From Vogesella alkaliphila (GTDB lineage: Bacteria > Pseudomonadota > Gammaproteobacteria > Burkholderiales > Chromobacteriaceae): 64,000 bases of DNA. The DNA lies in NCBI RefSeq assembly GCF_014652475.1, contig NZ_BMYW01000002.1, positions 124,001 through 188,000 of the forward strand, in the 5' to 3' direction. This document shows positions 26,801 through 35,980 of this stretch, one piece after another. A program made the translations under genes and the position numbers. Under the pieces are notes generated by a model. The model was not told where the DNA came from and did no database searches. It worked only from the letters and a program-made list of their open reading frames with translations. The number at the start of each line of letters is the position of its first letter. The first letter of the stretch is position 1.

Positions 26801-26930
26801 CCGGGAAACGGATATCGGGAAACTCCTCCACCGGCAGCTGCTTCCAGGCAAACAGGCCCAGCACCGTCAACAGCAGCATCATCACGGCGGCCAGATAGGG
26901 GTTCTGCACGCTGACGCGGGTCAACCACAT
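23808..26930 (-). CDS. RND-family efflux pump inner-membrane component (HAE1/AcrB type)
   Basis: A 1040-residue proton-driven pump of the hydrophobe/amphiphile RND family, the inner-membrane partner of the adaptor encoded just upstream. Twelve membrane segments and two large periplasmic loops are apparent. The proton-relay acids are in TM4 (LLIDDAIVV) and a lysine in TM10 (GLAAKNGILLVDF). The loop after TM6 carries a histidine-rich stretch (WHDPHRHGDHHKG, about 480), unusual in drug pumps and possibly metal-binding. No outer-membrane channel gene is adjacent. Substrate cannot be assigned; drugs, detergents or metals are possible, although the sequence is not of the CusA type. Confidence 0.9.
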   Translation of the reverse strand: MWLTRVSVQNPYLAAVMMLLLTVLGLFAWKQLPVEEFPDIRFPVAVVSATYPGASPEVIESEVTRPLEEAVNTINGVKHIRSYSSEGVATLVVEFELSTDAAAGLQEVRDKVGAAQGRLRREVSTPTISQMNPNDEPLMSYTFSQQDGSLRELSNWLDNVLKKRLQTVSGVGEVKLTGASKREIRIELQPYRLEALGLSVSEVADAIAAANRDFPAGQVSSQRDELSVRVAGKLASVDDFRELGIATRQGATIRLADVAEVRDSEEEKNSISLIDGKPAVGLDVRAARGANVVAVADAVKAIIAEQRAQLPAGSEVRLTYDKSDEVRKSLSGVQQTLLEGALLTVLIVFLFLGSWRSTVITGLTLPIALLGTLFAVQALGFTLNVMTLMALSLSIGLLIDDAIVVRENIVRHATLGKGHYQAALDGTNEIGLAVLATTLTIVAVFLPVGFMGGIIGKFFHQFGLAVTVAVLISMFVSFTLDPMLSSVWHDPHRHGDHHKGPVGRALDWFEASLDRLGDGYVRVIRWALAHRKTVLAAVLALTVGSFMLVPVIGGEFLPRADNGDFRLSFKTAPGSTLEYTAAKAREVEAQLRSIPEVSSVDSKIGGGRFGAGRNEAQLTVDVGDKQTRQRDLFQLMAAARSSAQRVAGIELDSVQELGQHGPGGKPVNIGIRGSDLQALRQATDAVMTAIARVNGVRDVQSSFSDADPALDVRLDRDAAASLGVDLNRVGNTLSVLLAGSTVTTWEAPDGENYDVRLQLPREGREAALLEVLMVPGTRRDNGEANMVPLAQLARIEPGSSPRQIERTDLMREISVTANISGRSAGEVFAGVDAALKQLRLPAGVVLSQEGERKSMQESLDYAIQALAMGVIFIYLILAAQFRSFTLPVTIMMALPLAFVGVFAALWLFGSTLNMFSVIGIIMLMGLAAKNGILLVDFINQSRKEGMARLDAIVEAGRVRLRPIMMTSLAMIFGMLPLALASGAGSETQRPMAHAIIGGLITSTVLTLIVLPVVYTYLDGLRTRIRRLLARLTGQTAASPH

Positions 26931-26945
26931 GGTATCGCCCTCTCC

Positions 26946-28052
26946 TTAGCGCGGCAGCGCCACGCGGTCGCCGGGCTTCAGCCCCAGCAGCGGCGCCGCC
27001 AGCAGCGTGCGGCCAAGCTCGATGCCGCGCACCGCCAGCACCCGCTCGTTGTCGTTGCGCAGCACGACGCTGACCGGCTGGCGGCGCAGGGTGTCGCCGT
27101 CCAGCAGCATCACCCACGGCGCGCTGCCGTCGGCGTCGCGCACTGCCGCCTGCGGCAGGCGCACCGCGTCGCCGACCTCGCGCAGGATCACCTCGCCGCT
27201 GACGAACTGGCCGGCCTGCAAGCGGCCGGCGCGGTTGTCGACGCGCAGATAGGCATTGAAGGTGCGGCTGCCGGCATTGGCCACCGGGTTGATGCGCAGC
27301 AGCTGCGCGGCGAACTGCTCGGTCGCGCCCTCGACGCGGAAGTGCGCGCGCTGGCCGGGCTGCAGCTGGGCCACCTGCCGCGCCGGGATGCTGGCGGTCG
27401 CCTCCAGCTGGCTCAGGTCGGCGATGGCGAACAGCTTCTGGTTGCGGCTGACCTGCTCGCCCGGCTGGATGCGGCGGGCGTAGACCACGCCGTCCATCGG
27501 CGAGTGCACCGCGGTATCGGCCAGGCTCTTGCGCGCGCGCGCCAGCTGGCTGCGGCGGGCGTTGACGTCGCCTTCGCGGATTCGGTACTCGCTGTCCACC
27601 TCGTCGAAGGCCAGCTTGGAAATGAAGCCCTGCTGGTACAGCTCGCGCTGCTTGTCCAGCTTCAGCCGCGCCAGCCGCAGCCTTGCCTCATCGTTGGCCA
27701 GCTGCGCCTGCTGCTCCAGCAGCGCCTGCTGCAACGTCTCGCCGTCCAGCCGCGCCAAGAGCTGGCCGCGGCGCACGCTTTCGCCCTCGCGCACCAGCAC
27801 CTCGCGCACGCTGGCGTCGATCTCGGCGGCGACCTCGATGCTGGTCAGCGCGTTGAGGGTGGCGGTAAACGGCAGGCTGGCGGCCACCGGCGCCTGCGTC
27901 GCCTGCAGCACGTCGCCGCGCGCCAGCTGGCGCAGTGGCGCGGCAGCGGCGCCAGCGCTGGCATCCTTGCCGCTGGTGGCAGGTTGGCCGCAGGCGGCAA
28001 GCAGCACACAGGCGGCGAGACAAGCGCTTCGGAACAGGGTTGGACGGATCAT
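26946..28052 (-). CDS. RND efflux periplasmic adaptor (membrane fusion) lipoprotein
   Basis: A 368-residue membrane fusion protein linking the RND pump to an outer-membrane channel. It has a lipoprotein signal peptide (CLAACVLLAACGQP, lipid-modified Cys near 21). The usual order follows: beta-barrel/lipoyl segments (VLVREGESVRRGQLLARLDGE, then VHSPMDGVVYARRIQPGEQV), a coiled-coil hairpin (about 105-170) and a C-terminal beta domain. It starts 15 bases upstream of the pump gene and 29 bases downstream of mltA on the same strand. Confidence 0.9.
   Translation of the reverse strand: MIRPTLFRSACLAACVLLAACGQPATSGKDASAGAAAAPLRQLARGDVLQATQAPVAASLPFTATLNALTSIEVAAEIDASVREVLVREGESVRRGQLLARLDGETLQQALLEQQAQLANDEARLRLARLKLDKQRELYQQGFISKLAFDEVDSEYRIREGDVNARRSQLARARKSLADTAVHSPMDGVVYARRIQPGEQVSRNQKLFAIADLSQLEATASIPARQVAQLQPGQRAHFRVEGATEQFAAQLLRINPVANAGSRTFNAYLRVDNRAGRLQAGQFVSGEVILREVGDAVRLPQAAVRDADGSAPWVMLLDGDTLRRQPVSVVLRNDNERVLAVRGIELGRTLLAAPLLGLKPGDRVALPR
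27980..27993 (-). repeat. Dispersed 14-bp repeat, copy at 27980 (12/14)
   Basis: cAGGTTGGCCGCAg in the adaptor gene, encoding the residues just after the lipid-modified cysteine. Confidence 0.65.
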
Positions 28053-28081
28053 GACGGGTCGTTTCTCGGAATGGTGACGGC

Positions 28082-29344
28082 TCAGGGGCGCGCGGCCGGG
28101 GTCATGCCGCGCGGCAGCAGCAGCCAGAACCTGCCCTGCTGCTTCATGCGGCCGGCGTACATACCGGCCTCGGTGCCGAAGCCGAAAAAGAAGTCGCCGC
28201 GCACCGCACCGCGGATGGCCCCGCCGGTGTCCTGCGCGTGCATCAACCGGGTCAGCGGCTTGGGGCTGCCGTCCAGCGGCCAGGTGGTGGCCAGGTAGAC
28301 CGGCGCGCCCAGCGGGATGTAGCGCGGATCGACCGCCAGGCTGTGGCCGTCGGTCAGCGGCACGCCCAGCGCGCCGATCGGGCCGCCGCCCGTGCTGTTC
28401 AGGGTGCGGAAGAACACGTAGCTCGGGTTGACGTCGAACAGCTCGCGGCGGCGCTGCGGATTGGCTTCCAGCCAGCCCTTGATGCCCTGCATGCTGGCCT
28501 CGGCCAGCGTCAGCTGCTGCTGGTCGATCAGCCAGCGGCCGATCGACTTGTACGGGTGGCCGTTCTGCTCGGCGTAGGTCACCCGCAAAAAGCTGCCGTC
28601 TTCCAGCTGGATGCGGCCGGAGCCTTGCACCTGCAGGAAGAACAGCTCGGTTTCGTCCTCCACCCAGGCCAGCACCGGCGCGCTGTTGATGCCCTTGCCG
28701 GCGTTGATCTCGGCGCGGCTGTAGTACGGCAGCAGGCGGTTGCCGTCGAGGCGGCCCTTCAGCGTGCGGGTGCGGCTGTCGATGACGAAATCCGCCGGCC
28801 TCACCAGCAGCTCGTCGGCGCCGGGCTGGGTCTTGCCCGCCACCACCTGCAGCCGGTTGCCGCCGCTGCGGCGCGCCACCAGCTGCGTGGCCGCGCGCTG
28901 TTCCGCGCTGATGTCCAGCAGCAGCAGGTCCTGCGGCACGCCGTACACCGGGTACGGCGTCTGCACGCTGCGCTGGCGGCTGCCGCTGAGCAGCGGCTCG
29001 TAGTAGCCGGTGATCAGGCCGCTGTCCTTTCCGGCCTCACTGACCTGCCACGGCACGAAACGGCTCTCGTAAAAGCGGCGGATGCCGTCAACGTTGGCCG
29101 CATCCAGCGTCGCGGCCTCGCTGCAGACCGCCTGCCACTGCGGACGGCCGGCCAGCGGGCGGCAGCTTTCGCGCAGCGCCAGCAGGCTCTCGCTGGCCAG
29201 CGAGCTGTCCCACTGCGGCAGCTGGCTGAACGCGGCCGGCTGGTAGCGGATGGCGTCGGCGGGCGACGACGACGGCGGGGTGGAAACGGTGGAACAGGCG
29301 GCCAGCCACAGCAGGCTGGCGCACAGCAGTAAACGGTTCAGCAT
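28082..29344 (-). CDS. mltA: Membrane-bound lytic murein transglycosylase A
   Basis: An outer-membrane lipoprotein that cleaves peptidoglycan glycan strands to 1,6-anhydro products. The 420-residue product has a lipobox (LLWLAACSTV, Cys near 17), the MltA domain (GLITGYYEPLLSGSR, FFLQVQGSGRIQLEDG, YKSIGRWLI) and a C-terminal 3D domain (MHAQDTGGAIRGAVRGDFFFG) holding the catalytic aspartates. The start at 29344 gives a proper signal peptide; the longer ORF is unsupported. The RND adaptor and pump follow on the same strand. Confidence 0.95.
   Translation of the reverse strand: MLNRLLLCASLLWLAACSTVSTPPSSSPADAIRYQPAAFSQLPQWDSSLASESLLALRESCRPLAGRPQWQAVCSEAATLDAANVDGIRRFYESRFVPWQVSEAGKDSGLITGYYEPLLSGSRQRSVQTPYPVYGVPQDLLLLDISAEQRAATQLVARRSGGNRLQVVAGKTQPGADELLVRPADFVIDSRTRTLKGRLDGNRLLPYYSRAEINAGKGINSAPVLAWVEDETELFFLQVQGSGRIQLEDGSFLRVTYAEQNGHPYKSIGRWLIDQQQLTLAEASMQGIKGWLEANPQRRRELFDVNPSYVFFRTLNSTGGGPIGALGVPLTDGHSLAVDPRYIPLGAPVYLATTWPLDGSPKPLTRLMHAQDTGGAIRGAVRGDFFFGFGTEAGMYAGRMKQQGRFWLLLPRGMTPAARP
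29090..29103 (-). repeat. Dispersed 14-bp repeat, copy at 29090 (12/14)
   Basis: AAcGTTGGCCGCAt inside mltA, encoding D-A-A-N-V-D. Confidence 0.65.
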
Positions 29345-29435
29345 GGAAACAGGACTCTCGGAAAACCCGGAACAGGCACGGGTGCTAGAGCGGCACGGCA
29401 CCGGAAAGTTCGGATGGTACTGGAACGGCGGCCGG

Positions 29436-29470
29436 AAAAACAATGCGGCTGTCGTGAATACGACAGCCGC
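29436..29470 (-). terminator. Terminator of the thioredoxin gene
   Basis: GCGGCTGTCGT/ACGACAGCCGC, an 11-bp perfect stem with a 4-base loop, followed on minus by ATTGTTTTT. Confidence 0.9.
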
Positions 29471-29531
29471 CGTGTCCGCCATCCGGCCGGCAGCGCGTTG
29501 CCGCAGCGGCCGGCCATGCGTGCGTCACCGC

Positions 29532-29897
29532 TCAGCCCTGGTCCTGGGCGGCCATGTCGGCGCGCACCTGCTCCATGTCCAGGTCGCGTACCGCCTGCAC
29601 CAGCTGCTCGAACTGCGGCGCCATCATCGCACCGGCCTGGTGGAACACCACGATGCCGTCCTTCAGCGCCATCAGCGTCGGGATGGAACGGATCTTGAAG
29701 TGGGCGGCCAGCTCCTGCTCGTCCTCGGTGTTGATCTTGGCGAACACGATGTCGGGGTGTTTTTCCGCCGCCGCCTCGAAGATCGGGCCGAACGACTTGC
29801 ACGGGCCGCACCACGGCGCCCAGAAGTCGAGGATCACCATGCCGTCGCGGTCTACGGTGTCGTTAAAGGTATCGGCGGTGATGTTTACGTAGGCCAT
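29532..29897 (-). CDS. Thioredoxin family protein
   Basis: A 121-residue cytoplasmic thioredoxin with the classical active site WAPWCGPCK (Cys30 and Cys33), the buried-Asp strand VILDFW and the cis-proline loop IRSIPTLM. It is about 12 residues longer than classical TrxA, with an extended charged C-terminus (MEQVRADMAAQDQG). It is transcribed alone with its own terminator. It may be the main thioredoxin or a second one; this cannot be told from the window. Confidence 0.9.
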   Translation of the reverse strand: MAYVNITADTFNDTVDRDGMVILDFWAPWCGPCKSFGPIFEAAAEKHPDIVFAKINTEDEQELAAHFKIRSIPTLMALKDGIVVFHQAGAMMAPQFEQLVQAVRDLDMEQVRADMAAQDQG

Positions 29898-29927
29898 GAC
29901 GGCTCCTTGGGTTCGTTGTGGCGGCCG

Positions 29928-29941
29928 CTGCGGCCAAGCTT
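29928..29941 (+). repeat. Dispersed 14-bp repeat, copy at 29928 (12/14)
   Basis: cTGCGGCCAAgCTT in the leader of the thioredoxin gene. Confidence 0.55.
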
Positions 29942-30028
29942 GCTGCTTTTCAAGATTGTCGCAATGCAGCGATCAGGCAAGGGATGGCCGCCATTGAATT
30001 TCGCGATGCCGCACATTGGCGACCGCTA

Positions 30029-30976
<948 letters not shown>

Positions 30977-30992
30977 GCAACTTCCTTTTCGA

Positions 30993-31024
30993 TAAAAACC
31001 AAGCGCCGGAACATGTCCGGCGCC
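30993..31024 (-). terminator. Terminator downstream of coaD
   Basis: GCGCCGGA (31003-31010) pairs with TCCGGCGC (31016-31023); on minus it is followed by TTGGTTTTT. A repeat-derived hairpin lies just upstream at 31039-31058. Confidence 0.75.
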
Positions 31025-31038
31025 AATATTCGGTGCGT

Positions 31039-31059
31039 TGCGGCCAGGGTTGGCCGCAC
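31039..31059 (-). repeat. Repeat copy forming an inverted pair after coaD
   Basis: TGCGGCCA-GGGT-TGGCCGCA, an 8-bp stem and 4-base loop made from a 12/14 repeat copy (31046-31059) and a facing half copy, 3 bases past the coaD stop. Confidence 0.7.
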
Positions 31060-31061
31060 GG

Positions 31062-31577
31062 CTAGTCGTTGTTCAGCGCGGCCTGCTGCCGTTCATGATA
31101 GGCCACCAGGCGTCGGTACACCGGTTCCGGCACGTACTGGCGGATCACCTGTTCCCAGCCCTGCGGCCCCATCAGGCCCTTGACCATGGTGGAGGACACC
31201 TCGGCGTACTCGCGTGGCGGCAGCAGGAAGATGGTGGTGATGTCGGCGTGCAGATCGGAGTTGATGTAGCGCATGGTGCGCTCGTACTCGTAGTCGCTGG
31301 CGGTGCGGATGCCGCGAATGATGTAGTTGGCTTCAATGCTCTGCGCATAGTTGACCAGGAACTGGTTCTCGAACACCTCGACCCGCAGCTTGGAAAAACC
31401 GCGCGTGACGGCACGCAGCATGTCCAGACGCTCGTCCACGCTGAAGGTGCAATGTTTTTCCGGATTGACGCCGATGGCCACCACCACCTCGTCAAACAGT
31501 TCCACGGCCTCGCGAATCATCCACAAATGCCCGTTGGTCACCGGGTCAAAACTACCGGCATAGACGGCGCGCTTCAA
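31062..31577 (-). CDS. coaD: Pantetheine-phosphate adenylyltransferase
   Basis: Transfers AMP to 4'-phosphopantetheine in coenzyme A synthesis. The nucleotidyltransferase motif [17 protein letters not shown] is at the N-terminus, with [13 protein letters not shown] and [10 protein letters not shown] later. The TTG at 31577 is chosen because it gives the canonical [12 protein letters not shown] start and an AAAGGA site lies 9 bases upstream; an ATG at 31607 would add ten residues that contain this ribosome-binding site. At 171 residues it is slightly longer than most CoaD proteins because of its C-terminus. Confidence 0.93.
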   Translation of the reverse strand: MKRAVYAGSFDPVTNGHLWMIREAVELFDEVVVAIGVNPEKHCTFSVDERLDMLRAVTRGFSKLRVEVFENQFLVNYAQSIEANYIIRGIRTASDYEYERTMRYINSDLHADITTIFLLPPREYAEVSSTMVKGLMGPQGWEQVIRQYVPEPVYRRLVAYHERQQAALNND

Positions 31578-31659
31578 TTGATGCTTTCCTTTGCGACTGT
31601 TTGTCATGGCGGAATGTAGCGTGGCTGGGGATGGTGGACAAGGAGTTTTTGCTGCGTTG

Positions 31660-31706
31660 CAAAAATAAAAGCACCGGCGCGGTGCAGTAACGCATCACGC
31701 CGGTGC
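31660..31706 (-). terminator. Terminator of the dpp operon
   Basis: GCACCGGCG (31671-31679) pairs with CGCCGGTGC (31698-31706), followed on minus by TTTTATTTTTG, 20 bases past the dppF stop. Confidence 0.88.
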
Positions 31707-31725
31707 GGCACTCTATTGCAGAATA

Positions 31726-32700
31726 TCAGGCGTTGATGGTTTCCGCATGATGGCACGCCACTTCGCGGCCTTCGAGGGTGCGCAATTGCGGCACTTCCCT
31801 GCCGCACAGCTCGGTCGCGTAGGGGCAGCGCTTGTGGAAGGCGCAGCCGCTCGGCGGGTTGAGCGGGCTGGGCAGCTCGCCGTGGATCTTGATCTTGATG
31901 CTGCGATCCTCAGGATAGATCGACGGTGTCGCCGACAGCAGCGCCTGGGTGTAGGGGTGCAGCGGCCTGGCGTAGATCGTTTCCTTGCTGCCCACCTCCA
32001 CCGCGCGGCCGAGGTACATCACCATCAGGTCGTCGGCGACGTGCTCCACCACCGCCAGGTTGTGCGAGATGAACACGTAGGCGGTGTTGAACTCTTCCTG
32101 CAGGTCCATGAACAGGTTCAGCACCTGCGCCTGGATCGACACGTCCAGTGCCGAGGTCGGCTCGTCGGCGATCACGATCTGCGGCTGCAGCATCATGGCG
32201 CGCGCGATGGCGATACGCTGGCGCTGGCCGCCGGAGAACATGTGCGGGTAGCGGTAGTAGTGCTCGGGGCGCAGGCCGACGCGCTTCATCATCGCCTTGA
32301 CCTTGTCCTCGCGCTCCTTTGCCGTCAGCTTGGTGTTGATCAGCAGCGGCTCGCCCAGCTGGTCGCCGACCTTCTGCCGCGGGTTGAGCGAGGCGTACGG
32401 GTTCTGGAACACCATCTGCACCTTGCTGCGCAGCGCCTTGAGTTCGGCCTTGCCGGCATGGGCGATGTCGACACCGTCCAGCACCAGCGAACCGGCGGTC
32501 GGTGCCTCGATCAGCGTCAGCTGCCGTGCCAGCGTGGACTTGCCGCAGCCGGATTCGCCGACCACCGCCAGCGTCTTGCCGGCCTTGAGTTCAAACGACA
32601 CACCGTTCAGCGCCTTGACCACGGCCTTCGGTTTCATGAAGCCCTGCGACACCTCGTAGTGACGGGTCAGGTCGCGAGCCTGCAATACAGTCTGGCTCAT
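31726..32700 (-). CDS. dppF: Dipeptide ABC transporter ATP-binding protein DppF
   Basis: One of two ATPases powering the DppBC permease. The 324-residue product has Walker [10 protein letters not shown], the Q-loop QNPYASLNP, the ABC signature [14 protein letters not shown], Walker [13 protein letters not shown], and the C-terminal oligopeptide-transporter extension ([21 protein letters not shown]) with Fe-S-like cysteines found in OppF/DppF proteins. The start at 32700 overlaps the TGA of dppD (ATGA). Confidence 0.95.
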   Translation of the reverse strand: MSQTVLQARDLTRHYEVSQGFMKPKAVVKALNGVSFELKAGKTLAVVGESGCGKSTLARQLTLIEAPTAGSLVLDGVDIAHAGKAELKALRSKVQMVFQNPYASLNPRQKVGDQLGEPLLINTKLTAKEREDKVKAMMKRVGLRPEHYYRYPHMFSGGQRQRIAIARAMMLQPQIVIADEPTSALDVSIQAQVLNLFMDLQEEFNTAYVFISHNLAVVEHVADDLMVMYLGRAVEVGSKETIYARPLHPYTQALLSATPSIYPEDRSIKIKIHGELPSPLNPPSGCAFHKRCPYATELCGREVPQLRTLEGREVACHHAETINA

Positions 32701-33674
32701 GGGGCCTCCTTCTTCTCGAACAGCGGGTAGAAGCAACGCACGGCACCATGCTCGTGCGCGGTAATGCCGGGACGCTCGTTGCGGCAGCGTTCCTGCGCGT
32801 ACGGGCAGCGCGGCGACAGCAGACAGCCGCTCGGGCGGTCGTACTGGCCGGGCACGATGCCGGGCAGGGTCACCAGCCGGCGTGCGCCCTTGCTGTGCTC
32901 CGGAATGGAGGACAGCAGCGCCTGGGTATACGGATGCACCGGGTGACGGAACAGCTGCGGCACGGAGCCCTCTTCCGCCACCTGGCCGGCGTACATCACC
33001 GCCACGCGGTGCGCCACCTCGGCAATCACCGCCAGATCGTGGGTGATCATCAGCAGTGCCATATTGCGTTCTTTTTGCAGGTTGACCAGCAGGTCCATGA
33101 TCTGCGCCTGGATGGTGACGTCCAGCGCGGTGGTCGGCTCGTCGGCAATCAGCAGCTTGGGGTTGCAGGCCAGTGCCACCGCGATCATCACGCGCTGGCT
33201 CATGCCGCCGGACAGCTGGTGCGGATAGGCTTCCAGACGGGTCTTGGCCGCCGGGATCTCCACCAGCTCCATCAGTTCCAGCGCACGCGCGCGCAGCTCG
33301 GCGCCGCGCAGGCCCTGGTGCACCTTCAGCACCTCCATGATCTGGTAGCCGACGGTGTAGCTCGGGTTCAGCGAGGTCATCGGGTCCTGGAAGATCATGG
33401 CGATGTCCTTGCCCACGATCTTGCGGCGCTCCCTGGCGCTGATGGTGAGCAGGTTCTTGCCGTCGAAGGTCAGCTCGTCGGCGACGATGCGACCCTGCCC
33501 TTCCAAGAGGCCCATCATCGCCATCATGGTCACCGACTTGCCGGAGCCGGACTCGCCGACGATGCCGACGATCTCGCCCTGGTCGACCGACAGGTCCAGC
33601 CCTTCCACGGCGCGGAATGGGTTTTTCTCGGAGCCAAACTCGACCGAGAGGTTCTTGATTTGCAACAGACTCAT
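32697..33674 (-). CDS. dppD: Dipeptide ABC transporter ATP-binding protein DppD
   Basis: The second ATPase of the dipeptide transporter, 325 residues. It has Walker [11 protein letters not shown]-loop [11 protein letters not shown], signature [15 protein letters not shown], Walker [13 protein letters not shown] and the C-terminal cysteine-containing extension ([18 protein letters not shown]). It lies 9 bases after dppC and overlaps dppF by 4 bases. The D/F assignment follows operon order. Confidence 0.95.
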   Translation of the reverse strand: MSLLQIKNLSVEFGSEKNPFRAVEGLDLSVDQGEIVGIVGESGSGKSVTMMAMMGLLEGQGRIVADELTFDGKNLLTISARERRKIVGKDIAMIFQDPMTSLNPSYTVGYQIMEVLKVHQGLRGAELRARALELMELVEIPAAKTRLEAYPHQLSGGMSQRVMIAVALACNPKLLIADEPTTALDVTIQAQIMDLLVNLQKERNMALLMITHDLAVIAEVAHRVAVMYAGQVAEEGSVPQLFRHPVHPYTQALLSSIPEHSKGARRLVTLPGIVPGQYDRPSGCLLSPRCPYAQERCRNERPGITAHEHGAVRCFYPLFEKKEAP

Positions 33675-33683
33675 GATTTTCCC

Positions 33684-34607
33684 TTACGCCGCGCGCTTCA
33701 TTTTCGGGTCCAGCGCATCGCGCAGGCCGTCGCCCATCAGGTTGATCGACAACACCGACACCAGGATGGTCAGACCCGGCAGGGTCACCACCCACCAGGC
33801 GCTGTCCATGTAGTCACGCGCCGAGGCCAGCATGGTGCCCCACTCCGGTGTCGGCGGCTGTACGCCGAGGCCGAGGAAGCCCAGCGCCGCGATTTCCAGG
33901 ATGGCGGAGGAGAAGCTCATGGTGGCGTGCACGATCAGCGGCGCCATGCAGTTGGGCAGCACGGTAACGAACATCAGGCGCAGCAGGCCGGCGCCGGCGA
34001 CGCGCGAGGCGGTCACGTAGTCGCGGTTCAGTTCGGTCATCGCCGAGGCGCGCGTCAGGCGCACATAGGCCGGCAGCGACACCACGGCGATGGCGATCAT
34101 CGCGTTGACCAGGCCGGGCCCGAGGATGGCCATGATCGCCACCGCCAGCAGCAGCGACGGCAAGGCCATCATCACGTCCATCAGGCGCATGATCACGGTG
34201 CCCAGCGCCTTCGGGAAGAAGGCGGCCAGCAGGCCCATCACCACGCCGGGAATCAGCGCCATCACCACCGACACCAGACCGATCAGCAGCGACAGGCGCG
34301 CGCCGTAGATCAGGCGCGACAGGATGTCGCGGCCCAGCTCGTCGGTGCCGAGCAAGAACTGGCTGCTGCCACCGTCGGCCCAGGCCGGCGGCGTCAGGAA
34401 GTAGTCGCGGAACTGTTCGATCGGGTCGTACGGCGCGATCCACGGCGCAAACAGCGCACAGAAGGCGACGATGGACATGAACACCAGCCCGGCGACGGCA
34501 CCCTTGTTGTGGGAGAAGCCCTGCCAGAACTCCTTGAGCGGCGAAGGATAGCCTGCGGCCAACTCTTCAACCGGCGCCGCGGTGGGCGCAGTAGAAATGG
34601 ATGTCAT
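33684..34607 (-). CDS. dppC: Dipeptide ABC transporter permease DppC
   Basis: An inner-membrane permease subunit of 307 residues with an N-terminal OppC-like domain and the binding-protein-dependent transport (BPD) domain. Six membrane segments are visible, with the EAA-type loop ASAMTELNRDYVTASRVAGAGLLRLMF near residues 195-220. The LLGTDELGRDILSRLIYGARLSL signature is typical of OppC/DppC. The start at 34607 (MTSISTAP) is chosen because AGAGGCG lies upstream and the seven extra codons of the longer ORF are not conserved. Confidence 0.95.
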   Translation of the reverse strand: MTSISTAPTAAPVEELAAGYPSPLKEFWQGFSHNKGAVAGLVFMSIVAFCALFAPWIAPYDPIEQFRDYFLTPPAWADGGSSQFLLGTDELGRDILSRLIYGARLSLLIGLVSVVMALIPGVVMGLLAAFFPKALGTVIMRLMDVMMALPSLLLAVAIMAILGPGLVNAMIAIAVVSLPAYVRLTRASAMTELNRDYVTASRVAGAGLLRLMFVTVLPNCMAPLIVHATMSFSSAILEIAALGFLGLGVQPPTPEWGTMLASARDYMDSAWWVVTLPGLTILVSVLSINLMGDGLRDALDPKMKRAA

Positions 34608-34617
34608 TGCTCGCCTC

Positions 34618-35646
34618 TTACTTGGCATGACGGATGCGCGGGTTCGCGATGCCGTACAGGATGTCTACGATGAAGTTGGTGAGGATCACCAGCGTGGCCA
34701 CGATCAGGATGCCGTTCTGCACCACCGGGTAGTCGCGGCGGCCGATGGCGTCGATCAGCCACTTGCCGATGCCCGGCCAGGAGAAGATGGTCTCGGTCAG
34801 CACCGCGCCGCCCATCAGCGTGCCCACCTGCAGGCCGATCACGGTCAGCACCGGGATCAGCGCGTTGCGCAGGGTGTGGATGAAGATCACGCGCGCCGGC
34901 GACAGGCCCTTGGCGCGGGCGGTGCGCACGTAGTCCTCGCGCAGCACTTCCAGCATCGACGAGCGCGTCATCCGCGCGATCACCGCCAGCGGGATGGTGC
35001 CCAGCACGATGGCCGGCAGGATCAGGTGCATCACCGCGTCCTTGAAGGCGCCGGCGTTGTATTCGGGATCGGCCATTTCGGCGCGCCAGGCATCGATCAG
35101 CATGAAGCCGGTCTGCGGCTGCACGTCAAAGGCGAGATCGAGGCGGCCGGAAACCGGGGTCCAGCCCAGCTGTACCGAGAACAGCATGATCAGGATCAGG
35201 CCCCACCAGAAGATCGGCATCGAGAAGCCGGTCAGCGAGATGCCCATCACGCCGTGGTCGAAGATGGAGCCGCGCTTGATCGCCGCCACCACGCCGGCCA
35301 GCAGGCCACAGACGGTGGCGAACACCAGTGCGCACAACGCCAGCTCCAGCGTGGCCGGGAACAGGGTGGTGAATTCGCTCCACACGCTTTGCTGGGTTTT
35401 CAGCGAGGCGCCCAGGTTGCCCTGGAACAGGTTGCCGATGTAGTCGAAGTACTGGATATACAGCGGCTGATCCAGGCCCAGGCGCTTCATCGCCGCCGCG
35501 TGCAGGGCGGGGTCTAGCGAACGCTCGCCCATCATCACCTCGATGGGATCGCCCGGGATCATGCGGATCAGGCTGAAGGTAATCAGCGTGATGCCGAAAA
35601 AGGTCGGAATCAGCACGCCAAGACGACGCAGGATAAAGAAAAACAT
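34618..35646 (-). CDS. dppB: Dipeptide ABC transporter permease DppB
   Basis: The partner permease subunit, 342 residues, close to the 339 of E. coli DppB. The N-terminus MFFFILRRLGVLIPTFFGITLITFSLIRMIPGDP is the family start; later come the EAA loop RSSMLEVLREDYVRTARAKGLSPARVIF and ETIFSWPGIGKWLIDAI. About six membrane helices are apparent. It leads dppBCDF, separated from dppA by 334 bases that contain a hairpin and an FNR-like site. Confidence 0.95.
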   Translation of the reverse strand: MFFFILRRLGVLIPTFFGITLITFSLIRMIPGDPIEVMMGERSLDPALHAAAMKRLGLDQPLYIQYFDYIGNLFQGNLGASLKTQQSVWSEFTTLFPATLELALCALVFATVCGLLAGVVAAIKRGSIFDHGVMGISLTGFSMPIFWWGLILIMLFSVQLGWTPVSGRLDLAFDVQPQTGFMLIDAWRAEMADPEYNAGAFKDAVMHLILPAIVLGTIPLAVIARMTRSSMLEVLREDYVRTARAKGLSPARVIFIHTLRNALIPVLTVIGLQVGTLMGGAVLTETIFSWPGIGKWLIDAIGRRDYPVVQNGILIVATLVILTNFIVDILYGIANPRIRHAK

Positions 35647-35832
35647 GTGAAGGTCTCCCGTCCACGCACAGAGATAGGCGTGACGTATTGCTGCAAGAGA
35701 CAGGGAACGGGAACTGCCGGAAGGAAAGCAGGAGGGGTGCCGGGCGACGTAACTGCATCTGACCACCCACCTACACCAGATGCATCGCCGCCACGGCAAG
35801 ACGCACTTTACGGATCGCACACCGTGACCGCC

Positions 35833-35846
35833 TTGATACAGGTCAA
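35833..35846. promoter_or_regulatory. FNR/ANR-like site upstream of dppB
   Basis: TTGATACAGGTCAA matches the FNR consensus TTGAT-N4-ATCAA with one mismatch, 187 bases upstream of the dppB start. Confidence 0.35.
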
Positions 35847-35917
35847 TCACGGGACATCAATGCACCGCTGGTGCGCCCCGACTTTCCTTTTGCATAAACC
35901 GTTCGCCTGATAATGAA

Positions 35918-35945
35918 CAAGGAGGGGCCAAAGGCGCCCTCCTTG
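35918..35945 (-). terminator. Strong hairpin after dppA
   Basis: CAAGGAGGG..CC and GG..CCCTCCTTG form a stem of about 12 bp around an AAA loop. On minus it is followed by TTCATTATC, a poor T tract. It may act as a partial terminator or 3' stabiliser giving more binding protein than permease. Confidence 0.55.
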
Positions 35946-35980
35946 CCATTCACCCGGACCCGCCGGGCGATACCGCGAAC

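Larger units (their letters stand above)
35647..35980. other. dppA-dppB intergenic region
   Basis: This 334-base gap holds the dppA hairpin at 35918-35945 and an FNR-like inverted site at 35833-35846. Short in-frame ORFs have no family similarity. A second start of transcription for dppBCDF here is plausible, but I cannot point to a convincing -35/-10 pair. Confidence 0.4.

Noticed and set aside
23748-28298. A 1516-codon open frame on plus opposite the RND pump, and other long plus-strand frames opposite minus genes
   Set aside because: They are antisense shadows in GC-rich DNA: composition is His/Arg/Gln-rich, no family motifs, while the minus-strand genes have full conserved domains.
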